64,000 bases of DNA from Zelonia costaricensis (Eukaryota; Euglenozoa; Kinetoplastea; Trypanosomatida; Trypanosomatidae), in contig JASAOO010003481.1 in NCBI GenBank assembly GCA_030849075.1, positions 1 through 64,000 of the forward strand. Reading direction: 5' to 3'. The notes under the pieces were generated by a model. It searched no databases, was not told the origin of the DNA, and saw only the letters and a list, made by a program, of their open reading frames with translations. Shown one piece after another: positions 1 through 9,681 of the stretch. Both the position numbers and the translations under genes were made by a program. Within the stretch, counting starts at the first letter, position 1. Each line of letters starts with the position of its first letter.

Positions 1-772
1 AGAGACCCCACTACGCAGCCACGTCTTCGAGAGCCCAAGACAAGGAAAGCCCCGGAGGTGCGCACCACGAATAAAGGCAAGAAGATGGAAAAAAAAGGAC
101 GAAACGACCAGGTGCAGCTCCGAGAGCCGCACGCGCGCCAGCGCGTCGATGCACAGGCACATCAATTCTCACCCACTCACCCACGCACGCACACACATAC
201 ACACCGGCACAGAGAGATGCCCAGGTAACACGTACAGATGGACACACACACACACAGGCCAAGACAGATTCGACGCCATAACGACGCACAAGCCAAAAAC
301 AAAAAAGCTCACAAGGCAAGATCAAACGGAAGGAGGCAGATATGAAGCACACGCTAGATGAAGGAAGACGGAAGGGGAAGAGCTGCAATTCTCTTTTCTT
401 TTTTCCCTCTTTATGCATTCAACGGAATCGTCAAGCGCTCGAAAGCGGAACGGGCGAGAAGCAAAGGAAACAAGCGATGGAAGGAGGCATATAAGTGTCT
501 CAGCCTTCCTCAATTCATCAATACGTCAGGCATCTTAGCCACCAGCCGACGAAATGTACCAACACACAACCACACACAGACACACTGCCACTTTCAAGAC
601 AGAGGCAACATGAGCGGGAAGAAGAGAAGCGCAGCCAGTGTGTGTGCGTGTGCGTGGAAGTCTATAACATTACCTTCGTTGCATCACCGCCTCTAGCAGC
701 GGCCATCGTCGATGCAACACGGCTGCTACATCCAGCAGGGAGACAGACACACAGCGTCGAGCCAACAAACGG

Positions 773-806
<34 letters not shown>

Positions 807-1218
807 CACAAACACAAACACAAACACACGCACATGACAGGGTAGGTGCACGCCGTGAGGCTACGAGGGGGAGGAGGGGGTGGGGTGCAAGGTGTGCGCC
901 AAGGCCAGGTCGCTTCTTTGAGCGGACTTGATCCATTCAAGAACAAAGCAGATATACAAGCGCGCCAGAGCCACCTCGCTGGACGCGTGTGGGCAAAACA
1001 TCATCAACTGTCGCCGCGGGCACCGAGTTCTCCTCTTGTCCAGCCACTGCTGGTCCTAGTCTCTCTCTCTCTGCCGCCTTCACCCGGTAGCGTGAAAACT
1101 GCGCACACACTCCCCCACCCTCCCACACGTACGCATGGAAACAGCCGCAGCCACAGCAGCGGGTAGCCTTGTGAGGAGGAGGTAGCACCGGCAAGGGGGG
1201 GGGGGGGCGGTCTCGCCT
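1..1218. other. Intergenic / 3' UTR region downstream of the MAP kinase gene
   Basis: No supportable gene is seen. This is the 3' flank of the MAP kinase gene on the minus strand. It holds a long CA repeat near 773-834 and a run of 13 G at 1195-1207 just past the stop codon. The open frames here are low-complexity translations of CA repeats on either strand. Confidence 0.6.
773..834. repeat. CA microsatellite
   Basis: A nearly pure CA dinucleotide array with a few AAACAC variants. Such repeats are common in the UTRs and spacers of Leishmania-type genomes. Confidence 0.9.
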
Positions 1219-2454
1219 CTATTCATTCGATGCCTGATCCCGGTCGAAGTTGCCGTCCGCGGCGCTCTCGGGGATGTCCTTCTCGATAGTCTGCTGCGCC
1301 GAGCGGCCCTCGCCCTCTGTCGCGACGCTCGGGGCCGCCACGCTTGTCGTGTTGAAGGCGCTGTACGTGCTCGTCGCCCGCATCGAGGACGGGTGCTCGT
1401 TGTGGAACTTCACGCTCTCCGCGTAGATCGCCCGCTTGACGTCCAGCACCGTCTTCTGCTCGTGCTCGTCGAAGCGGAAGAGCGTGTAGCTGACGTTGTC
1501 GTCGGCGTCGTCGTGCAGCTGCTCGAGAAAGGGGTGCCGCATCGCCTGCAGCACCGTGACGCGGCGGTTGGGGTTGAAGACGAGCATGCGCCGCAGGAGG
1601 TCCAGTGCCTCGGGCGAGGCCTTGGGGTAGCGCTGCCGCCAGTCCGGCTGCGGGCGGAAGCCCTTCTTCTTGAGGTACTTCTGGGCAGCCGAGGAGCCAA
1701 CCGAGCTGATGTCCTCGTCCGCCGGCGTACCCACCACATCCACGATCTTGTCCAGCTGGTTCACGCGGTCCTTGCCCTGGAACAGCGGGCGGGAGCCGAG
1801 CAGCTCGCCGAGGATGCAGCCGATGCCCCAGACATCGATCTGCACCGAGTAGTCCTTGTCCTCCATGACCAGCTCCGGTGCCCGGTACCACCGCATCGTC
1901 ACGTAGTCCGTCATGTACTCGCCCTGGTCGTTCTCCTCCTTGGCCAGCCCAAAGTCGCAGATCTTGAGGTCGCAGTTGGTGTTGACGAGAATGTTTGCCG
2001 GCGTGATGTCGCGATGAATGACGCCGGCGCTGTGGATGATGTGCAGGGCACGCAGCGCCTGGTAAATGAAGAACTGTATGTGCGCCTCCGTCAGCTCCTG
2101 CCCACTGCGCAGCACCTGCTTCAGGTCCGTCTCCATGATGTCCATTACGATGTAGAAGTGCTCGAAGTTCTCGGGGTCCTCGGGAGTGAGGATGTTGCGC
2201 AGGCCGATGATGTTGTCGTCGTTGAAGTGCGCCAGCAGCTTGATCTCACGCAGGATGCGCTTCGCCAGAATAACCTCATCGAAGATCTCCTTGTTCACCC
2301 GCTTCATGGCCACGAGCCGGTTGCCATCCTTGGTGTCGCGTGCCCGGATGACGATGCCGTAGGAGCCGGCGCCGATGATGCGCTCGAGACGGTAGCGGTC
2401 ATCGAGGCGGCAGATCTCCGTCTGCAGCTCCGACAGTGACTTGGTGGCCGGCAT
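1219..2454 (-). CDS. Mitogen-activated protein kinase (TDY type)
   Basis: A 411-residue protein kinase of the CMGC/MAPK group, expected to be a cytosolic or flagellar signalling kinase. Visible motifs are the glycine-rich loop GAGSYG (28-33), the ATP-anchoring Lys51 in VAMK, the catalytic loop HRDITPAN (147-154), DFG (167-169), the activation lip MTDY (dual phosphorylation on Thr182 and Tyr184), and APE (192-194). A common docking acidic patch, LHDDADD, follows the kinase core, as in true MAP kinases. The C-terminal tail of about 100 residues is Ser/Thr-rich and probably flexible. The catalytic loop has Thr where most Ser/Thr kinases have Lys (HRDLKPxN). The ATG is the first one after a predicted splice acceptor about 15 bases upstream. 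Several MAP kinases exist in Leishmania; I do not assign a number. Confidence 0.95.
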   Translation of the reverse strand: MPATKSLSELQTEICRLDDRYRLERIIGAGSYGIVIRARDTKDGNRLVAMKRVNKEIFDEVILAKRILREIKLLAHFNDDNIIGLRNILTPEDPENFEHFYIVMDIMETDLKQVLRSGQELTEAHIQFFIYQALRALHIIHSAGVIHRDITPANILVNTNCDLKICDFGLAKEENDQGEYMTDYVTMRWYRAPELVMEDKDYSVQIDVWGIGCILGELLGSRPLFQGKDRVNQLDKIVDVVGTPADEDISSVGSSAAQKYLKKKGFRPQPDWRQRYPKASPEALDLLRRMLVFNPNRRVTVLQAMRHPFLEQLHDDADDNVSYTLFRFDEHEQKTVLDVKRAIYAESVKFHNEHPSSMRATSTYSAFNTTSVAAPSVATEGEGRSAQQTIEKDIPESAADGNFDRDQASNE

Positions 2455-2468
2455 TGTGGACTACTTCC

Positions 2469-2520
2469 CTGGTTTCCAGGTGGGAAGCGGATGAGGCGTG
2501 GGACGAGGGGGAGGGGGACG
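2469..2520 (-). promoter_or_regulatory. Predicted spliced-leader acceptor of the MAP kinase gene
   Basis: On the minus strand a C/T-rich tract (about 2520-2474) is followed by the first AG at 2470-2469, which would give a 5' UTR of only about 14 bases. It is inferred from the tract-then-first-AG rule of trypanosomatid trans-splicing. Confidence 0.5.
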
Positions 2521-3840
2521 GAGGCGGCACGCGCGCGTGTGTGTGTGTGTGTGTCAGTGCTTACGTGAGGAAAATGAGATGATGTGCGTGTTGTGGGAGC
2601 TTTGCGGTGGGAAGGAGGGGGGAGGGCGAGGGAGAAGCACCCAAAAAAGTCAAAAAGAAAAACACCGACAAGAAGGTGGCGCAGCTACAGCTCGATAAGA
2701 GGGAGAGTCGAAACGGGGGGGGGAGGGAAGAAAAAACAAGAGGTCTGTGGAGTGGAGTGGAGTGGCGAAGCGGGGTGGGGGTGAAGAGGCCGGTGACGCG
2801 GAGGGAAACAGTAAGGACGCACCGCAAGGGGTCGGCGGGATCGGCAGAGGAGGGAGGCCTAATCTCCGGCTAATACAGGGGGCGCGCGCGTGCAGAGTGG
2901 GGGTGGGGGTGGTGATGCGGCGTGCTGGTGCAGACACTTGTGCCGCGGTGCAGAGGGCAAGCGAGGGCGACCGCGATCGTGCGCAGACGTGTTAACTCGC
3001 AAACACACACACACACCCTAAAAGGGAAAAAGGGCGCAAAGTCGCAAAGCACTTGAGGGTCAACAACCGTCTGTCGGGGATCAGAAGACAAAGCAGTAGT
3101 TCTGTGGGGGGGGGGGCAGGACAGAGGGGGACACAGAAGAAAGCTGATCACACTTTATGTTTTTGCGCGTGTAGCACCTCTGTGGTGAAAACGAAAAAGG
3201 AGGAAAGAAGGCAAAGGAGCAGACTGGGGCGGCAGAGAGGTGCTGGGGTCGCCGGACTCGCTGGTATCCACGGTAGACGCACACCTTGTTTGGGAGCAGG
3301 CAAAGGGAAAAAGGGAGCTGTGCGCCGGGATGCGAAGTAGGTGGCGCCTCTTGACGGGTATAGACACAAATACACAAACCCACCCAGACGAGTACAAGCA
3401 CACCGTGTGAGGGGGGGGGGGAGGGTTCGTGAGGTGGTCAAGGGCAACGAAAGCTGCGCACACACACACAGAAACGTGCGATGCGCAAGGTTGTCGCGAT
3501 GAAGGAGATATGTGTGAGAACCAACACAGAAAAGCCAGGAGTGGGTACGCACGCGCCTCAAGTATGCCTCACGAAGTTGATCGACAGCACACAGACACAG
3601 ACACGTACACACACACACAAGCAGACCTTCCTTGGAAGTGGTCGGGCTCAGAGAGACGAGCAGATAGGCGAACCTCCTGAGCAGCAGCACGTGTGCGTAC
3701 GCGCGAGAGGTCGAGGTCGAGAGAGCTTCCGCGAATGAGGCGGGAAGGGGAGGGGGGGTGAGAGAGGGCGAGGCCACGGTTGCACAGAAAGCCCAAGAGT
3801 CACACAACGCCGCGGAGGGCAACTCCGACGCGGAGGGAGG

Positions 3841-3944
3841 GGGGACGCGCACAAGACGCTGCTGCGAGGCAATGACGCGAGCGCGAAANCGGGGGGGGGG
3901 ACGCGCACAAGACGCTGCTGCGAGGCAATGACGCGAGCGCGAAA
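3841..3944. repeat. 48-bp direct repeat flanking a single N (probable misjoin)
   Basis: The 48 bases at 3841-3888 recur at 3897-3944, with one N at 3889 and a short G run between them. A repeat ending exactly at an N is the signature of two overlapping contig ends placed side by side rather than merged. Confidence 0.85.
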
Positions 3945-4887
3945 AGGTGGGAGAGGGGAAAGGGGCGATGCTGAGCAGCTTCAATCAAGACGGTGACGGG
4001 GAGCGAGCGAGGGAGAGAGATGGAGAAGCGTGAGATGCCAAATGTGTGGGTGGGGTGCTGCGTGTTGGTGGCGTCCGTTCTGTTTTGGCCTGATACGTGC
4101 GCTTGGGTGATGTCGTGGGGGGACGAGGGAAGTGGAGGTGGAGAGGAGTAGCTGTAAACTTGTGAGTGTGGGCGAGGGTGATGGAGGGGGGGGGGGGTTG
4201 GGGGTTGGGATGAACCGCCGAGGGAAAGCGGAGACGGGGAGCGGGCGTGACGGAGTGGCGGAGGCAGGACGAACTACTAAAAGAGGCGCGTAATGGGTGC
4301 GGGGGTACCCGATGGAGCTCTGCACTTGACTCTTTTTACGTTTTGCGGCATCAGCGCCGCTGCAGCACGTCGAGGCTCAGAAAAAAAGTACGGGAAGAAG
4401 CGGACGGCGCGAGGCACAGGTACACAGCCGAGCGCACAACCTCGCCATTCCTTCGGTTTGCCTCCCGTACTTCTCCCACTGCTTCGTCTGCGGGTCCTCG
4501 TGCATGTGTGTGTGTGTGTGCCGCTTTGCGAGTCGCAAACTGCAGTGACGAATGTGGGTTTCTCTGACTAAGCCGATGCTGCCGGTTACTTAGCTCCAAC
4601 TTCTGAAATGGCGAGTCAAGCGCCTTAGCAAATTACACGGCATCCCTGCCTTCCACAGCTTTCACGCACACAGGCGCGCACCTTGCGTCCTGCTCAACTC
4701 TCTCTCTCACCCTCGTCTGTGACGCAACAAGAAAAGGAAGACGCGGTCATGACGTGTCTGTCTGCGAGAGCAACTTCCTAGTGTGAGGGAGGGAGGGGGG
4801 GGGGGGCAAACACGATGCGAAGCAAATAAAAAACAAGAGGAGCTATGAAGAAGAACGCGTGTGCGCAGGAGGCACGCGGCCAAACGC

Positions 4888-6180
4888 CTAGTCCGAGTCG
4901 CTGGAGGTGTCAAGCGGCACGCGGCGCACCGTGCTCGAGCGAGACGAGGGCGGCAGCGTCACCGGCACGCGGTCAGGGCTGGCACTCTTGCGCTGCGACG
5001 CTGCCGCGGGGGCAGCGGTGACAGCGGCCGTTGCGGGCTGCGGGAGTGTGGCGGCGGACTTTCCGCTGCGCTTGTCGGATGGGGAGCGGCGCTTCTTGCC
5101 CGCCGCCGCCGTGGCCTCGTCGGCACTCGCCGGCGCAGGCTCTTGCGAGGTGGCGAGCTGCGAGCTGTACAGCTGCGCGAGAGACGGCGCCCCATCGTCG
5201 CCGTCGGTGTCTTCGTCGCTGTCGCCGACCTCGGGGCGCGGCCGCCGGTCCGCACCCGGGTTGCGGCGCGCCGGGTGCGGCGGCGCCACGACGGCCGTCG
5301 TCGGCTCCTGCCGCGGTGAGCCCCGCTTGCTGACGTGGCGGCTGCTGTCCGCCGACGGCGTCAGGTCAGGCGACGTGCCCGAGGAGGCCTGCGACGGCGA
5401 GCTCCTGTACGCGTTGAAAAGCGGCGTGTCACCGCTGCTCGGCCGCGCCGGTGCCGTTGCCTGCGGGCGGGCGCCTGGAGACAGCTTGTGAGAGGGCTGC
5501 TCATCCGCCGTCTCGGGCTCGTGGCGCTTCCGCTTCTTGCTCGGCTGCTCCAGCTCCCCGGACGGAGGGGCCGCAGGCGACGCCTGTGCAGCCGTCGCAG
5601 CAGCAGCAGCCGCACGCGCGGCGTGGCGCTCCCGCTTTGACATGGCCGGGGCGTCGGCGTCGGCGTGCTTCGAAGGCGCGGTCGGCTGGGCTGCTGCTGC
5701 AGGGGCTGGCGCCGTCGCCTGCGGCGGGCTCGGCTCCCTCACAGGCTTCTGCCCAGGTGCCGCGGGCGTCTGCTGCTTTGCCTGCTGCTGGGCTCGCTGC
5801 TGCGGCTGATAGTTCTCCTGCTGTGGCGGCTTCGCGGCGGCGGCTGTCGGCGGTGCGTTCCGGTTCTTCTTATTGTCGATGCCGTTGTGCTGCTGGTTGC
5901 CGTTGTGGTTGGTTGCCGGGGCCGTCTCTGGGGCGGCGTTGCGCGCTTCGCGAATCACGACAACGCTGTAGCGCTGGCCGGGCGTGACCACGATGGAGCC
6001 CTCAGCGTCCATGGGCAGCAGCACGTGACCAGACTGCACCTCGCGCAGCCCCATCACAGGGGCGCGGCCGTTGTTGCCGCCGCCACCGTGGCCGGCACCA
6101 AAGGCGAAGGTGGGGTTGAAGGTGTTGCGGGCATCGGACGGAAGCCGAATGACCAGCTGGTCTACGTGGATGATCGACAT
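4888..6180 (-). CDS. Conserved-type hypothetical protein, probably nuclear, largely disordered
   Basis: A 430-residue protein that I do not recognise. The first 78 residues look folded: a short beta-rich segment with a GHVLLP...VTPGQRYSVVVI pattern (51-76). The rest is low-complexity Ala/Pro/Gln/Ser. Basic clusters KKRKR (near 215) and KKRRS (near 363) resemble nuclear localisation signals, and an acidic patch DSDEDTDGDD lies near 323. The tail ends in RRVPLDTSSDSD. The frame stays open upstream to 6498, but I chose the ATG at 6180 because a predicted splice acceptor lies at 6217-6216 and the upstream residues look like translated UTR. A nuclear or RNA-linked role is only an inference from composition. 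Confidence 0.8.
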   Translation of the reverse strand: MSIIHVDQLVIRLPSDARNTFNPTFAFGAGHGGGGNNGRAPVMGLREVQSGHVLLPMDAEGSIVVTPGQRYSVVVIREARNAAPETAPATNHNGNQQHNGIDNKKNRNAPPTAAAAKPPQQENYQPQQRAQQQAKQQTPAAPGQKPVREPSPPQATAPAPAAAAQPTAPSKHADADAPAMSKRERHAARAAAAAATAAQASPAAPPSGELEQPSKKRKRHEPETADEQPSHKLSPGARPQATAPARPSSGDTPLFNAYRSSPSQASSGTSPDLTPSADSSRHVSKRGSPRQEPTTAVVAPPHPARRNPGADRRPRPEVGDSDEDTDGDDGAPSLAQLYSSQLATSQEPAPASADEATAAAGKKRRSPSDKRSGKSAATLPQPATAAVTAAPAAASQRKSASPDRVPVTLPPSSRSSTVRRVPLDTSSDSD

Positions 6181-7133
6181 GGCAGGGAGCTGGGTCAAGG
6201 GCGGTGGAGGGATAGCTAGTGTGGCAGGGAGTGCAGCAAAGAGGCGTACCGGGAAAGAAACGTGAGCGGAGCGGCGCAGAGGAGCACCGCGCAAAACGGA
6301 GGAGCAAGCATGCCACGTCGACGGCGGAGGACAGAGGTAGACGGAGGGAAGAGTGGGGGGGGAGGGGAGGGGAGGGGAGGGGATGAGTTGATCAGCGAGA
6401 AGTGGAGAGAGCGAGCGCACACAGACGCGCACACGGAAAAGAAAAAGAAGACATAACCAGACATGGGCTGCAGATCGAGCAGCATGCGCCACATGCACTT
6501 CATTGTAGCAGGTACACTAGGAGTTGACCCAGTGCACTGTGCCCTTCAACCCGCACGACCTGCTCACCGTCGTGCATCATGTGTGGCGGGGAGGACAGAC
6601 AAACAAAAGAAAAAGACAAAGAGCTTGTTCTTTTCATTCTCATGGTTCGGTTGGGGGAAAGGAGCGCATGCCAATGGGCAAAGCAGCAGCAGCAGCAGCG
6701 ACAGCACTGGAGGCCTTCAAACGAACAGCAAAGACTTGTCGGAGAGGAGATGGAGGGGGGGAGCGGGGGATTGCAGAAGCTCAACTAATAGCCCCATTCG
6801 AGAACACAACGGCGGCCGCCGGGGTGCTGGCAAGCCACTGTCGTTTCCTTTCTACCGGCAGCCACCGGCCTGAGTGCGCCCTACCTGCTCTTTCCTTTTC
6901 CTGACTCTCCCCCCCTCCCCGTTCTCCCGAACCCCACCCTTCCTCCTCCGCCGCGTTGCGTGCCTCGCACACCTCACACTTCCCCAGCAAGTGAACGAGG
7001 CGTAGCTGCACTTGAGCGCGTCGGGGTGCGGCTGGTCGTGTGCCCCGTGCTCCCTCGTGGGTGTGTGAGGGGGGGGGGGCTTAACTCTTGTCAGGCTGGT
7101 CCCTTCACCTCCGCCCTTCAGCTGCCGTCCAGC
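6181..7133. other. Intergenic region with a GGGGA pentamer array
   Basis: No gene is seen. It holds a (GGGGA)n array near 6357-6383, a CAG/AGC triplet run near 6681-6699, and a G run at about 7070-7078 close to the stop of the RAD51-like gene. Confidence 0.6.
6216..6265 (-). promoter_or_regulatory. Predicted spliced-leader acceptor
   Basis: On the minus strand a T/C-rich stretch (about 6262-6240) is followed by AG at 6217-6216, 35 bases before the ATG. A second strong pyrimidine tract (TCCCC repeats) lies further upstream at about 6383-6357. Confidence 0.45.
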
Positions 7134-8747
7134 TCATTCTTCGTCGACGTCCTCATCCATGCGCGGCACCCACGTCGCCGCCACGCAAGTGCCGCCCTTC
7201 AGCAACGTGGCTACGGCCTCCACCGGGTGTGCCGCGCGCGCCAGCAGGGGGCGTGGGGAGGCGGATGCTGAAGCGTGGGAGGGAGGCGTGGCTGGGATGG
7301 AGAGCAGCGCCGGGTGCGCGGGCTCCAACAAACACCGCGTGTCCGCTGCGTGCCACCACACCGCGCTTCCCGCTGGCCGCGGCCACGAGAGCGGTGATGG
7401 CGCTTGACCACCGCCACCATGGTGCGCCACGAGGGCAGCGAGGCGCACGGCGGCCTGCGTTGGTGCCTGCACCCCACCGGCGTTGCCTCCGTGGCAGCCG
7501 TTCGTAAGCACCACGGTGGAGTACACCACCTGCGGCTCCACAGACGACGTCACAGAGAAAGGTATCTGAGCCGGAGTTGCAAACCGCCGCAGATGCCGAT
7601 GCAGCTCCGCGGCGAACCACTGCCCCCCGTGCGTGGCGCTGTGGTGGCCGAGGCTGGGATGCAGCCAGAGAGTGTTCAAGCCATCCAACAGCAACAGCCG
7701 CTGCCGCTGCAGTCGCCACACACCACGTTGTGTATCGCTTGCGCCGTGATGCGCCACGGGCGACGTCGAGGACGCCAGCAGTGGGACGTCCACTGCGGCA
7801 GCGCGGTCCCGCTTCCGCCCAGCACGTGGTGGCGCCTCTGCTGTGGTGGCGAAAAGCTGGCCCGGCGCTGCGCGGTGCTCCTTTGCTGCTGCCACCGCAG
7901 CGGTGTGGGACGACATCGCCGGCACCGGTGGCGCCTCCGCTAAACATGCGAGAAAGTCAAGGAGCTCGTTGGGGGCGTGCACCTCGCAGACGTGCACGTG
8001 CGCCATGGCGTACTCGCGCTGTTGCTGGCGCCGATGCGTCGGAGACGGCGACACGGCGGTGCTGTAGGTGCAGTGGGGTGTGTCCGCCTCGAAAGGGGCG
8101 AGAAGCTCTGCCATCCACTGTCGCACCTCTGGCGTCGTGGTAGTGCGTGCAACCTGGGGGCAGGTCGGTGCGGACGGTGCGGCAGCGCCAGCCCCTGCGC
8201 CGCTCACGCGACACACGTAGAGATCCCAGTCCGCCACGGCAGAGTCGGGGACAGCAGAGCCGGCCTCCTCGGGGCTGATGCCCCGCCTCGTGTTTCCTCC
8301 CTCCCCGTCCTCGCAGGCCCCAGCGGTTCCGGTGCCGTCCCCGTCGGTGTCCGACACGACGTCCGCCGTGTCCCAGCTCGACAGCCGCTCCCGCTCGTCG
8401 TAGTAGAACTGCCGGTACGCCGTCATGCGCCGCACGTAAGCAGCCCCGATCCGATGCAGCAGCCACGACTTGCCCGCGCCGGGGGGCCCGTACAACTCGT
8501 GCAGGCCCCCAACGGGGAAGCCGCCGGCCCCCTCGCGACTCGCCTCATCCGCGCCGGAAACGCCACCGCACACACCCGTGCGGCGGAGCAGGGTGTCGAG
8601 GGCGTGCACTCCGGTGGAAATGTGTTGCCACGGTGCGAACGCCGCGTACACGTCTTGCAAAGGCGTGAGCGACGCTCGCACGCGCTGCAGTCGGGCGGTG
8701 GCCTCGGCATCGCTCGTGGCAGCCCACGGAGTTCCCACACTCTGCAT
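7134..8747 (-). CDS. RAD51/RecA-family recombinase paralogue
   Basis: A 537-residue P-loop ATPase of the RAD51 family, expected to act in homologous recombination in the nucleus. The line STGVHALDTLLRR (44-56) followed by GGFPVGGLHELYGPPGAGKS (75-94) is the classic RAD51/XRCC Walker A region; Lys93 and Ser94 bind nucleotide. Walker B is LLLLD (351-355) and a VVLTN segment (412-416) matches the next core strand. The segment of about 120-345 is Ala/Thr/Ser-rich and puts some 257 residues between Walker A and B, far more than in human RAD51. No helix-hairpin-helix N-terminal domain is evident. The start at 8747 follows a clear splice acceptor; the frame upstream is translated spacer. Which paralogue (XRCC2-, RAD51D- or RAD51C-like) cannot be settled by eye. 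Confidence 0.8.
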   Translation of the reverse strand: MQSVGTPWAATSDAEATARLQRVRASLTPLQDVYAAFAPWQHISTGVHALDTLLRRTGVCGGVSGADEASREGAGGFPVGGLHELYGPPGAGKSWLLHRIGAAYVRRMTAYRQFYYDERERLSSWDTADVVSDTDGDGTGTAGACEDGEGGNTRRGISPEEAGSAVPDSAVADWDLYVCRVSGAGAGAAAPSAPTCPQVARTTTTPEVRQWMAELLAPFEADTPHCTYSTAVSPSPTHRRQQQREYAMAHVHVCEVHAPNELLDFLACLAEAPPVPAMSSHTAAVAAAKEHRAAPGQLFATTAEAPPRAGRKRDRAAAVDVPLLASSTSPVAHHGASDTQRGVWRLQRQRLLLLDGLNTLWLHPSLGHHSATHGGQWFAAELHRHLRRFATPAQIPFSVTSSVEPQVVYSTVVLTNGCHGGNAGGVQAPTQAAVRLAALVAHHGGGGQAPSPLSWPRPAGSAVWWHAADTRCLLEPAHPALLSIPATPPSHASASASPRPLLARAAHPVEAVATLLKGGTCVAATWVPRMDEDVDEE

Positions 8748-9165
8748 TCTTCCCCCCACTGCTGCGGTGATTCCTTGTGCGCCTCCTTTCACTCTCTGCG
8801 GCGACGAAGAAGAAAAAAAAAAGAAAAGAAAGACGCACAAGAGAAGAGGCGGGCAAGAAGGAAGTGGAAGAGCGAAGTCGCGCTGCCACGCGAAACACAG
8901 ACCGTCGCTCGAGGGCAGCGCGCGTACGGGAGAGAAAGCAGGCAGCACGTCGTGTTCTCTCCCACCCATGCGGTGGTGAGTTGCATTCTTCCTTCTTTCC
9001 ATTTTTTGGGATGCAACGCGCGTGCCCCATCCGCAAGTGCGAGTTCTGGGTTCTCTTTTCGTGTGTTCAAGTCGGGCGTACGCTGGAGGAAACGCACCTA
9101 CACGGCGAGCACAGGCGGTGACGGCCACCGCCTGCCCTGCCGGGGAAGCCTCTGCGCTCGCGTCG
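8748..9165. other. Short intergenic region
   Basis: It contains the splice signal of the RAD51-like gene and the 3' UTR of the PIG-F-like gene. No other structure is supported. Confidence 0.6.
8796..8850 (-). promoter_or_regulatory. Predicted spliced-leader acceptor of the RAD51-like gene
   Basis: On the minus strand a strong T/C tract (about 8850-8803) is followed at once by GCAG ending at 8796. It lies 48 bases upstream of the ATG at 8747 and supports that start over the longer open frame. Confidence 0.65.
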
Positions 9166-9681
9166 TCAGGAAGCCGCAGCGCCACGCACGCGATCGTAGC
9201 CAGCAAACCCAGCACGCACAAGAGTGTAGGCGGCCAGAGAGGGGTACGGCCAGAACTGGAACGCCGCCTGCCAATCCAGCTGCCCGAACAGGCCGCCGCC
9301 CAACAGCACGGCGGCCAGGATACAGCACCGAGCCATTGCCGTCGACGTGGCCGACGCCGACTCCGCGGGAGCTGCGGCAAAGGGCATTGTGTAGATGTCC
9401 GTCACCCCCTGCAGCCGCGGCTGCCGCCGCCGCTCCCCATCGAGAGACTCGGTCAGGCACACCGCCCACTGCACCACAGGGAGGGGCCAGGTGAGTGCCA
9501 CGAAGACGGCCGAGACAAGAGTAGCGGCCGCACGCGACAGGGGCAGCAGCGGCGCGCCGAGAAGGACGAAGGTGACACACCACGCCACCACATCCACCAG
9601 CACGCGGTGAGGGCTCATCACTGGGCCACTGCGGTGACGGGGCGGCCTCTGCGCCGCGTGCGGTGTCGCCGCCGACATCAT
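9166..9681 (-). CDS. PIGF: PIG-F/GPI11-like GPI-anchor biosynthesis protein
   Basis: A 171-residue hydrophobic protein with about four membrane segments (near 27-45, 52-76, 117-133 and 145-160). The C-terminal block LDWQAAFQFWPYPSLAAY (135-152) matches the signature of PIG-F/GPI11 (LDW, then an aromatic-Gln pair, then WP, just before the last membrane helix). PIG-F is the stabilising partner of the ethanolamine-phosphate transferases that finish GPI anchors in the ER, a pathway heavily used for trypanosomatid surface coats. It is shorter than human PIG-F (219 residues). Two adjacent ATGs (9681 and 9678) are equivalent candidates; the leader upstream is a GT repeat. Assignment rests on one motif plus topology. 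Confidence 0.7.
   Translation of the reverse strand: MMSAATPHAAQRPPRHRSGPVMSPHRVLVDVVAWCVTFVLLGAPLLPLSRAAATLVSAVFVALTWPLPVVQWAVCLTESLDGERRRQPRLQGVTDIYTMPFAAAPAESASATSTAMARCCILAAVLLGGGLFGQLDWQAAFQFWPYPSLAAYTLVRAGFAGYDRVRGAAAS

Larger units (their letters stand above)
2455..4887. other. Long intergenic region with an assembly gap
   Basis: About 2.4 kb without a supportable gene. It holds a TG repeat around 2537-2554, many G runs, CA repeats near 3605-3620 and 3464-3471, and a single N at 3889 inside a duplicated 48-bp stretch. The longer open frames here are low-complexity and one crosses the N, so none is called. Most of it should be the 3' UTR of the gene at 4888-6180 plus the 5' flank of the MAP kinase gene. 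Confidence 0.6.

Noticed and set aside
2570..2600. A possible C/D snoRNA box (TGATG with flanking CTGA-like bases)
   Set aside because: Only one box-like element is seen and there is no paired C'/D' arrangement, so it is probably chance.
3148..3984. A minus-strand frame of 278 residues in the spacer
   Set aside because: It crosses the N and the duplicated segment, and its content is translated CA/GT and C/T-rich spacer without any protein-like pattern.
4861..5319. A plus-strand Arg/Ala-rich frame of 152 residues
   Set aside because: It is antisense to the 430-residue protein gene and has the composition of a GC-rich shadow frame.
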